Part shown: positions 55,250 through 64,000 of the stretch, piece by piece
How the letters are laid out: every line of letters starts with the position of its first letter
Numbering within the stretch: position 1 is the stretch's first letter
Assembly: GCF_003369915.1 (NCBI RefSeq)
Contig: NC_046676.1
Coordinates: 16,474,001 to 16,538,000, forward strand
Reading direction: 5' to 3'
DNA: 64,000 nucleotides
Source: Drosophila miranda
Lineage: Eukaryota > Arthropoda > Insecta > Diptera > Drosophilidae
The notes under the pieces: model-generated
What the model was told of the DNA's origin: nothing
Seen by the model: the letters and a program-made list of their open reading frames with translations, nothing else
The model's database searches: none
Program-made: the position numbers and the translations under genes

Positions 55250-56578
55250 TTAGCCAAACTCCAACTCTTCAATGAGGACATTCTGGAGCTTCTGTCGCAC
55301 ACGTAGCTTCCGCCGCTCGTCCAGCTTCTGCAGGAAAGGCATCAGGCTGAGCAGAAACATACGATCGGCATCGTCTTGTAGCTCTGCCAGCGAGGTCTCG
55401 GTGTTGGTGGCTGCATCCATGCTGATGTACTTAAAGGGCAAATTGGATGTCGGTGACTGTGATAGCGACGGCTTCACATCGGGCTCCGTCTTCTGGCTAT
55501 TGTTGGAGGTGTCATTAGTTGTGCACTTGACATTGGAGCTGGACAACTCCAGCTCCTCCTCATCGTCGTCCAGCACTTCGATGGTGAAGAGACTTGGGTC
55601 CGGTGTGTTTATAGTCTCGCTGCGCTTTGTGCGTTCCTCCTCGTTCTCCGAGGCAGCATCCTCGTCAAAGTCGTCGTCATCCTCCTCCTCGGGGGGGCTG
55701 GGCTCCAGTTTGATCCGCTTCCTATCCGGAGGCTCAGCCGGAAGGCAGTCTCTGTCCTCGAAAAAGGAACTGATGTCGGAGAAGCTTGGCTGGTGCAGCT
55801 CCGAGTCGTAGCTATCGCTCAGTTCACAAATTGGCTCCGTGGCCACGGCGGGTCCGTCATATTTCTCGTCCAGTATATTGTTGTTCTCCGTCCAGTGTCC
55901 TGGCGGGTACTTCTTACAGCTGCTGCGTGTCTGTCGCATGATGTTCTCGTGGACGGCGTGCTCCATAAACCGCATGTCATTGTAAAAGCGCCAGGTCGAC
56001 GGCGTTTCGTTGGACAGATTGTTTCGGATGTATACCTTCCGAAAGTTGTCCCTCAGATGGCCCCACTTGATCCGGCATATGTCCGCTAAAGAAAAACGAG
56101 AGAGAGGGGGTAGTTTTAATACCACTGAATGGAATCAAAGGGGGGAAGGGCAGGGAACGACGGCGATCGTGATTAAACAGAGTTGGCATGTCTGTGTGGG
56201 CAGCACCAAACATCAAGCCACATACGAACATACATACATACATATGTATAAATATGTAAGTGTGTATGTACATACATGTATACATACATACAGCCATATA
56301 GGAATCTGGGCATTGGCATTGCGATACCTCTCTCCGTCTCTTCGCTCACCTGGCAAATTCACATCCTGGCCAACCTCAAACCAAATTGGCGTAATGTCGC
56401 TGCGCTTTTGGCCACTCACGTTGTTTCGCAACCAGAGCATGGGCCTGCGAGAGACAGCCGCAATGAGACGCTTCACCGTCTCAATTGGCAGCTTGGCTGT
56501 GTTCGTGAAGGCGAAGGAGGCGGAGAACGCGGGCGGCGAGGCCGAAGATGATGACGCATTGTTGTAAGCTACCTCCAT
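55250..56578 (-). CDS. MADF-BESS domain transcription-factor-like protein
   Basis: Two exons (reading down), 56578-56350 and 56085-55250, join in phase 1 and encode 354 aa. The MADF domain, a Myb/SANT-like DNA-binding fold, runs from about residue 30 to 125 and is split by the intron (IETVKRLIAAVSRRPMLWLR, then ADICRIKWGHLRDNFRKVYI). A long acidic, Ser-rich middle (PPEEEDDDDFDEDAASENEE) follows. The C-terminus is a BESS motif (DADRMFLLSLMPFLQKLDER), a protein-interaction module. Such proteins are expected in the nucleus, binding DNA and recruiting partners. By position between wech and Mier1 I infer it is the orthologue of D. melanogaster CG1621. The ATG at 56578 is the first in frame. Confidence 0.9.
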
Positions 56579-58194
56579 AGTGCCGCCGCAACACAATATA
56601 CACCATACAACAACGAGTCCGAATAAAGCGACGCACGCAGCTCAAGCGCTGAAACGGCACTGAAAACTGAAAAATACGGGTACGGTCCAACCAGTTTACG
56701 TGCCTTTTGGCTCTCAGGCGATGGCAATGCGAGGCAATGGCAATGGCGAAGGCGAGTCCAAAGAAAACCGAGAAGAGAGCGCAGGCACAACGGGCGCACA
56801 GCAACAGGCTTTGCCGCAAACTGGCATCAGCAATATTGTCCGGATGTAAAGCTTCCGCTGGCAGCTCGCGGCGGCTAGCTGGCAACGCCGTTGTCGGCTC
56901 GTATTTGTGCGCTTTACGGTTGTTAACTCTGCGCTGTCGTATGCATTGCTGTGGGGCCGTATCGAATCCAATGTGCTCTGCTCCGTCCACTCCCATCCAG
57001 CCAAAGCCAATCACCTCCAACTGAACTGTCTGCAGCAAAACTAATACAACAATACAAATCAATACAATCGGACACTGCTGAGTCCTGCAAAGGGGGTGAC
57101 ACTCTGATTAGGCTCAACGTTGCGCAGCACGCCCAGATCTAAAGTCCTTTTCGGGCTGTCGTATATGCTTACACAGCGGAGTGTAGCGTACTTGTTGCGC
57201 TTTGTTTATTTTTATCAAAACTGGATTTTACTACGGTCGGCTGGACTGCATGGAAATGGAGATGGAGTGAACGTAAAATATTCACGCTACGGAGCGCTGT
57301 CGGAAAAAGAGAGAATACGCACACACAAGAATGTACATCCATGTAGACCCATCTTCGGTTTTCACGATCGTGAGCCTGGGCCCTGGGACGAGTAGTATCT
57401 CCAATTGGTGCTGCCGTTGTCTGTCTGTCTGTCCGTCCGTTCTCTCCTCGCTCCCCGCTCTTGTGCCTGTGTGTACGTACGTTTTGGGGTTCGGCTCTTT
57501 TTTTCGTGCTAAGCTGCTAGCGAAAATGCAAGTGAAGCAAACATGGCAATTGGCGACTGGGTTTATTTATCAGATGTTGCTTGTTCGTTCTCGTTCTCTG
57601 GCTTTGTGGTTATGTTTCAGGCTGACATTTGATCCTCGAAGCATTTTATTTCTGAAAGAGAGCACCTACAACGTCTGCAACCACTGGATGCAATTTAATA
57701 CCGTAATTGACCATTTCCACGACCAGTTTGCGATCCAAACTATCGACGTACACATAAGCGTACAATTCACAGACATTTAGATTACATTTATTGACACATT
57801 CAACGAAACTTAAGGATTGAGCGAAAATACAAATATTGTATACATACGAGTACATACGTATATAATAAGCCATAAGTACTCGACTCCGGAATCTATTAGG
57901 ACTTGTAACAAATAGACATTCATATGCGCTTAACATTACGCTTAAATTCATTAATAGTTATGAGAAATATCGTTTTAAGAATCTGGAATAATATATGTAT
58001 ATATTGTATCCTACACGTACTGGATGTACATAAACGTACGGTAATGGATTACTTTTTGCTTAGTACTACGCCTTTCCCTGCCCTGCCTGTTCCAGACGAA
58101 AGCGCCTGCGCTCATGTCGGAGCCTGTTCCTATGGTAGCTGCCGATTTTTCCTAGAACTTTCCACGCATAAATCTATATATGTACATATGTCAC
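56579..58194. other. Spacer between the MADF-BESS gene and Mier1
   Basis: 1.6 kb on the 5' side of the MADF-BESS gene and the 3' side of Mier1, both on the minus strand. No convincing coding exon is seen. It should contain the MADF-BESS promoter and the Mier1 3' UTR. Confidence 0.5.
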
Positions 58195-60080
58195 TTAGAT
58201 GGTAACCTGGTTTTCTTCGTTCTCATTATCTTCTTCGTCTTCCAGGGTCATGGGTGCGGGCGTTCCACGTTTGCTACTTGCAGTACCAGCAGCACCGCTC
58301 GCCGGCTGGCCACCAGTCATAATGGAGTAGCTCTTCGTCGAGGGCTTTCGGGGGCAAGTGGTAGAGCTATCTTTATCCAGTGCGTGCTCCCCATTGCTGT
58401 GCCCGTTGCTGCTGTGTGGGGAGCAGCTGCCGTTGCTGTTCCCGTTCCCGCTTCCATTGCCATTGCCGTTTCCGTTGCCAGTACCCGCTTCGTTAAGGAA
58501 TGCATCCATGTGATCGATGGTATCATTCAGGGCAAAGCTCTGGTCCCGGCGCTCGCTCTTCTTCCACAGGTAATAAAACTGGACCAGTTCGCGCATGGTT
58601 CTTGTGCGCACCTGAAAGACCCCAACCATCCCACTAATTAGTCGCTAGGAGACGTTGAGCAGTCCTTTACCTGGTTCTGGCGTATCTGATAAAAGTCCTT
58701 GCCGTACTTATGTATGCCCTCCTCAAACTTAAGGCACTCTTCCTCCGACCAGCTGCTCATGGTGTCGCTCAGGGGCAGCACATTCAATCGTTTGCGCCGC
58801 AGGGCCTCATTGAAGTCATAGCCACACTGGACCAGTAAATGCAGGGCCTGCTCGTTGTCCTTTACCACGGACAGAGACTCGCCGTCACTGGCAACATTTG
58901 GCGCTGGCAGAACTCTTGGCGGAGCTAACGGGGCGGGTAAAGCTACGGGCTGCTCGTCGGTTGCCACAACTTCCACTCCCTCTTCTAGCGGTGGCAAGGC
59001 TCGGGTCTCTTGGATCTTTGCCAGATATTCCTCCACTTCCCGCTCTGAGACTTGACTCGGCTCCCATATTAACAGATCTTCATTCTCGTACGGCAATATA
59101 TCTCCATACTGTGAGAGACCATCGGGAATATCAGCTTGGTAGTCCACTCCAACCATGATAATCTTCCTCGCGTCATCAGATTCGTTATCCGACTCTTCGT
59201 CGTCGTCAGCTTCAACTTCTTCGAAGAGCTCCTGAAGCGGCGTGACTGAAATTAATATTACATAATGAAATCTTCAATCTAGCAACTAGACCGCAGCCGA
59301 ATCTCGATACTTACATCTTTCGAGTTCTTCCAGGGGTCCGATTAGGGGCGAACTTGCTCCAAAGGACTCATCTGGATACAAATCCAGTAAATGAGAGCGA
59401 TGCTGTTTTTTTGCGACATCGGGCGGTAAAATAGCCTGCGGTTCATCTGTCTCCATGGGGCTCTTATTTCGCTGAGAGCTACACGATGTGTTCTCTTCCG
59501 AAGGGTCAACACCTGGGTCCTGTGGCTGCTCAAGGAAATCATCGACTTTGTCCTGCTGTGCTGCAGCGGCGCAGGATGTGGATGCGTGGGCAGTTTCTGT
59601 GTCTAGCTCCTGGTACTGCCGCTTGGTGGCTCGTCGCCGCCTTGAGCCGCCGCTCGATCGCTTCGAGCTGCTGGCAGCGGGCGAGGGTGCCATACTGTAT
59701 TTGGCCAGCAGCTCCTCAATGGGCATTTCGCTCTCCTCCCTGAGCGTGGCAATCTCGTCATCCGGATTGTGTGCCTCCAAATTGGCCAGCGCCTCTTCCT
59801 CGTTCAATGTGGCCTCATCGTCAAAGTCATTCACCATCATGTCAATGGTGGGCTCGAACGTTGTGTCCGCCAGCGAGGACGTCGGCGACATTGGAGCCTG
59901 TACGCTGGTGCTTGTGTTATCAGAGCTGGTACCTGGCGATTTGCGTCGTTCCCGCTTTGTGGGCGTTAGTGTAAGTTCGAGTCCCGCCATTGTGAGATCG
60001 CTGTTTAGCAAGCTCCCAGAGTCCGCCGATGCCTCGGAGGCACTATGTGACGAATGTTCTGACGATTTGCCACACTCCAT
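58195..60080 (-). CDS. Mier1: Mier1-type transcriptional corepressor (ELM2-SANT)
   Basis: MIER proteins recruit class I histone deacetylases through their ELM2-SANT pair. Three exons (reading down), 60080-59315, 59245-58671 and 58611-58195, join in phase and encode 585 aa. The N-terminal half is acidic and Ser-rich, with a MIER-typical segment (EPTIDMMVNDFDDEATLNEE, then MPIEELLAKYSM). The ELM2 domain (KIIMVGVDYQADIPDGLSQY through LLIWEPSQVSEREVEEYLAK) and the SANT domain (SSWSEEECLKFEEGIHKYGK to LVQFYYLWKKSERRD) follow, the latter crossing the last intron. The C-terminus has a Gly-Asn repeat and an acidic end. A motif-1/DRE promoter lies just upstream. The start is the only well-placed ATG before the acidic region. 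Confidence 0.95.
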
Positions 60081-60162
60081 TCTACCTGTATGGGGCTTTT
60101 ATGTTTCTGTTGAATTGGCTACCTCTGCTCTGCTGCTTGTTTGGCATTGCATTGGCAGCCAT

Positions 60163-60218
60163 TGGTCACACTGTGATAGTCCAGTTACACTGCCGCGCAT
60201 TTGCTATCGATATCGATA
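60163..60218 (-). promoter_or_regulatory. Mier1: Mier1 promoter: Ohler motif 1 and overlapping DREs
   Basis: TGGTCACACTG at 60163-60173 matches motif 1 (M1BP site), and TATCGATATCGATA at 60205-60218 contains two overlapping DREF sites. Both lie 80-140 bp upstream of the Mier1 ATG and within 270 bp of the dpa stop, so the intergenic space is very compact. Confidence 0.65.
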
Positions 60219-60424
60219 TTGACGCAATTCTAGTCTGAAAGAGGAAACGACCCGTTTTCCAGCACAGATAGTGCAAACGGGGCATATAGTTGGGATTTTT
60301 TCCCACAGTTCGGTATTTTGTTGGCCAAAGAAACGTTAAATTCTTGTAATTTTTATTTGTATTTTCAAATGATTTTGTAATGATGCTGGGAATGAATAAG
60401 TGATTGGCATTAGCCGAAATTAAA

Positions 60425-63387
60425 TTAACAAATGCGAATTGTATTTTTGCCCATTACAACAATGGCGCCTTCATCCTGCACTTCCTTCAGGGCATCCTCA
60501 AACTGTTCGCGCGTGATTAACTGAAAGGAAAAATATTATCATAGCAGAAACAATAAGCGGTTTGCCATGGCTTACAATTTGGGAGCCCTCCTTGATCTCC
60601 TTGAACAGTTTTTGGTAGGGAACGGTAGGCACTTTGCCCTTCTTCTTCAAGTTTTCCTTTATGGTTGCCACCAGATCTGCGCGCTTCTTGCGCGCCGCCG
60701 TAGAGAGACCAGTGGTCAATATGCCCACGTCGATTTTTCCTGACAGAGGATCTGTTGCAGATTGCTTTAAGGCCTCGCGATGGAGTCGCCAGGCCTCCTC
60801 GACGTCCAACAACTCAACCTCGTTGCTGAGCCGCACCTTGGCGTGGGCTTCGGACAAACGTATGAGGCTCTCCAACTGACGGGGATAGGCCGAGATCTGG
60901 CCACGTCCAGCGCCAACCTTGCGCATATCTACGTAGGCCTGGATCAGGCGCTGCTGGGCCTCGTCCGACAGTGTGGGGGACAAATGTTCGCGGGCATAGG
61001 CAATGTAATCGCGCAGCACACTCATATCCTGAGAGTTTCGACAAAAACAGCTCAAAATTTTTAGAAAAATACAACCAAAAAAAAGGTACTTACAAACATG
61101 GTATCCTCTTCCTCATGCCTGGTCACATAGTAGAGCGATACCAAATGACTGGCCAAACGCTTGTCGAATATCTCATCCTGTGGGTCCAGAACCAAGAAAA
61201 TCAAATCGAACCGCGAGAGTAGGGTGTGTGGCAACTGTACGTTGTCGATGATGTTCTTGCGCTTGTTCCACTGCGACTCGGCGGGATTGGCAGCTGCAAG
61301 TATGGAGGTGCGTGCATTCAGCTGGCATATGATTCCTGCCTTGGCAATGCTCAGCGTCTGCTGCTCCATTACCTCGTGGAGAACGCTGCGGGTCGAATCG
61401 TTCATTTTGTCGAACTCATCAATGCAACAGACACCGTTGTCGGCCAGTACCAGAGCGCCCCTGCAACAACATTCGTAATCCATTAAAAAATATTTCCAAG
61501 CCCACAAAGAATAAAGTATATTTACGTCTGCAGGACCAGCTGGCGTGTCTCTGGATCCTTGGTCACATAGGCGGTTAAGCCGACGGCCGACGAACCCCGT
61601 CCGGAGGTATACTGCGACCGCGGCACTAGGTTGTAGACGTATTGAAGCATTTGAGACTTTGATGTGCCTGGATCACCGCAAAGCAGCAAGTGGATTTCCG
61701 ATCTAAAGTTCTGGCGTCCCAGGGTCGAGTGTTTCTTCTTGGTTCCACCAAACAGCTGCAGGAGGACTCCCTTCTTGATGTCGTCATTCTCATAAATGGA
61801 AGGGGCGATGGCCCTGGCCAGGCGATCGTAAATATCCGGTTTCTTGGCCAACAGCTGCAGCAGCTCAATACGCTCAGGAGGGAAAATGTGATCTTTCCTG
61901 GAAGTTTGGGAAGAAATAGTTACATAGTTTAAAAATCATTTGGAAGATCATACGTACCCCTCTTCCTCCTCGTACAGACGCTTATTATCTACTTTACGGA
62001 AATGCACAACATCGACGTGGGTCTTGTACACGCTTTTCACTTGCTGGCCACTGCCTTTAAGGGGCGTGGCCCGATAGATGCCTGTTACTGTGACACGATC
62101 GCCGGGCTGAACCTTGTCGACGAGATCGTTGTGGGCATAGAGAAGCACGTTGTGGGGCGTCTGGCCGGCGGCCATGTCGTCGGGCGATTCCTGCAGCTTG
62201 ATGAGCTGCTTGTCCGTGAACTCTGATCGGTTATGGATGAGACGGAAGCAGTGATTGGTGTTGCAGTTGGTGCACAACGTTGGTTGCGAAATGCGACCTC
62301 GATCCACCTCGACGGTGGTGCTGAAGGAGCAGATGTTGCAGCTGAAGAAGGCTTCGCGCATTTCCGGTATGATGTTCGAGGAGCGGATTACCATGCCGCA
62401 AATACTGATCAGTTGATCCATGTCCTCGGGATTGAGGGAGCGCATATTGCGCGTCTTGTCGGCGTTGAAGGGACGCACCTGTATCTGGTGCTCCAGCAAA
62501 GCGGCCGGATATCGTTCGAAGAACATCTCATTAATGGCCATGTCGAAGCCGGGAATCACCTCCTGAGGATAGCAGATCAACTGGCGGTACAAGTCCTGAT
62601 CAAAGGTCTTCAGATGGGCACTGTTCAGATTCAGATACGGCTCCTCCAATGTGTGAATCTCCTCGAGCTTTTGCAGATACAGAGGTTGATTGACATCTAT
62701 GTTCTCAGAGATTTCATCCTGCTCAGCGGTCGGATCAATAAAGCGCATAATGAACGACTTGAACTTGGACTTGCACTGGCTAACAACTACATTGGTGCCC
62801 CAGACCACTAGCTGGGGAGCTTGCGAAGACTCAGAAACAGGATCTGTAGTCTCAGAGCCCTTTTCGGGAATTGGTTCCAGCTGCAATAGAGGTGGATTCG
62901 TAGAGTACAGTTGGAAAGTAGGAGATCTTTACTCACACCAGAGCCGCCACCAATGGTCACTTGACGAATTCGCTTGTCTGTCCGAATATCAGGACGTGCA
63001 CGCAGCGGAGTACCGCGAATGCCCGAACGGGGCGTACGAATGGAGCCCATGGAGCTGGGCGTGCCATAGTTGAGAGGTGAACTCAGATCGATCTCACTCA
63101 TGTTGAGTCCGAGACCCCGCGCCGGACTCGTTGCAGGCAAGCTTATATTTCCTGGCGATGTGGGTGGCAAACTAATATTGTCCGATGGCCTGGCCGCACG
63201 GCCAGGACCCATTCGCATGGGCGTCTCCACATCCTGCGTTGCGATGCCTGCAATCGCCGGGAACAATCATTTATATATTTGTCGGCTGGACTGGACTGCT
63301 TTCTTTACCTCTGGTTGGTGTACGAGCTCCCGCTCCTTGCTTTGGGGTACCAGATCCGACACTGGGAGATCGAGCGGGACTTGACAT
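60425..63387 (-). CDS. dpa: MCM4 replicative helicase subunit (disc proliferation abnormal)
   Basis: Subunit of the MCM2-7 ring that is loaded at origins and forms the CMG helicase core. Seven exons (reading down) join in phase: 63387-63309, 63247-62937, 62880-61958, 61897-61526, 61460-61094, 61028-60576 and 60520-60425, giving 866 aa, the length I recall for the D. melanogaster protein. Visible: a Ser/Thr/Pro-rich N-terminal tail with many SP and TP sites (CDK/DDK targets), and a C4 zinc finger (CNIC...CTNC, within 62240-62350). The Walker A is GDPGTSKSQ, Walker [10 protein letters not shown] and the arginine finger SRFD. A C-terminal winged-helix region ends the protein. It is intact and clear. 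Confidence 0.97.
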
Positions 63388-63487
63388 TTCAGATTTAATC
63401 GCTTTGCTTTTTCTGTTATCTAAAAACCTTAACTGGAGCTTCTAATATTTTTTTTTTTACAATGCCTCGCTGGTTCTTCTTGAGTAA

Positions 63488-63501
63488 AGCGCGGGAAAAA
63501 A
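63488..63501 (-). promoter_or_regulatory. dpa: E2F-like site upstream of dpa
   Basis: On the dpa strand the sequence reads TTTTTTCCCGCGCT, containing TTTCCCGC, a canonical E2F/DP site, about 105 bp upstream of the dpa ATG. MCM genes are classic E2F targets at G1/S, so the position and gene agree. Confidence 0.6.
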
Positions 63502-63699
63502 GGAGAGATGCAGCTGTGCTTAGTGTTGGAAATTACATTTTGGTACGTATGGTATATTCCTGAAATGTTTATCATTTCACGTCATATCTCAAGGGAATTG
63601 CACAGTTTATGGTCTTCTTATAGAGACCAATAATAGGTATTGTGATCGAGATATATGTATGTAAGGAATGAGTATAACAGGTAAAATGAAAAAAGTCAT

Positions 63700-64000
63700 T
63701 ATAACATATTCAAATCAGCTAGCAAAACCGAATTTTAACATTAATTAGGAGAAACAGGGTATAAAAATGTCCATACCCTTAGCTAAATCCGATTGACAGC
63801 TTTTATTTTTTGTTGATCAATCCAAAAAAAATGAGTACTTAAAATTAGCCAATCTTGTAATCCATCAGATAAAATTATGTGTTCAGGGTTGAGTGTCCTA
63901 GTTAGTTAGTAATATTAGACCGAATATCAATATCTATGAAAATGATTTCCGAACATGGACAGGGAACGATTAACCCATTGTCGATCAGGGAGTACTAAAA
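63700..64000. repeat. Dispersed repeat copy, continues past the window edge
   Basis: Blocks in the same order as near 27150-27400: ATTAGCCAATC, an ATCCATCAGATAAAATTATG block, CAGGGTTGAGTGTCCTAGTT, CGAATATCAATATC, and ATTAACCCATTG before CAGGGAGTA. It is non-coding where visible. It lies upstream of dpa. Confidence 0.65.

Overview
This window is eukaryotic: a Drosophila euchromatic segment. It has short spliced exons with GT-AG introns, fly core-promoter motifs (TATCGATA and GGTCACACTG), AT/CT/TG microsatellites, and predicted proteins that read as close orthologues of known fly genes. The genes I recognise (Amph, Galphaq, muskelin, p47, Aldh-III, wech, an MADF-BESS gene, Mier1, dpa) map, as I remember it, to several separate places on D. 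melanogaster 2R (Muller C). Finding them together suggests a reshuffled Muller C of a non-melanogaster Drosophila. The species is not identified; an obscura-group fly is a guess.

Layout. 1-7450: 3' part of Amphiphysin (+). 8500-11510: a tandem repeat block ending at a DRE plus motif-1 promoter. 11535-18840: Galphaq (+), with long 5' non-coding exons and three pairs of alternative coding exons. 18841-23100: a gene-free tract, possibly long Galphaq 3' UTR. 23516-26745: muskelin (-). 27100-28700: a dispersed repeat and a decayed LINE. 28764-30086: an intronless GT92-like glycosyltransferase gene (+). 30308-31756: p47 (-). 32463-39770: Aldh-III (-), with alternative N-termini and a duplicated exon pair. 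39771-47581: a large gene-free tract. 47582-50360: wech (-). 50361-55249: mostly non-coding, with one orphan exon candidate. 55250-56578: MADF-BESS gene (-). 58195-60080: Mier1 (-). 60425-63387: dpa/MCM4 (-), with an E2F-like site upstream. 63700-64000: another copy of the dispersed repeat.

The genes do not form one pathway. Amph acts in membrane tubulation, Galphaq in G-protein signalling and vision, and muskelin in the CTLH ubiquitin ligase. p47 is a p97 adaptor, Aldh-III oxidises fatty aldehydes, and wech is a TRIM-NHL adhesion protein. Mier1, dpa and the MADF-BESS gene are chromatin, replication or transcription factors. The clearest themes are phase-matched alternative splicing (Amph, Galphaq, Aldh-III) and a repeat block upstream of Galphaq that carries diverged copies of Galphaq promoter-proximal sequence. 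I saw no CRISPR array, no rRNA and no convincing tRNA gene. All splice sites were placed by eye and checked for phase; untranslated exons and 3' ends are inferred.
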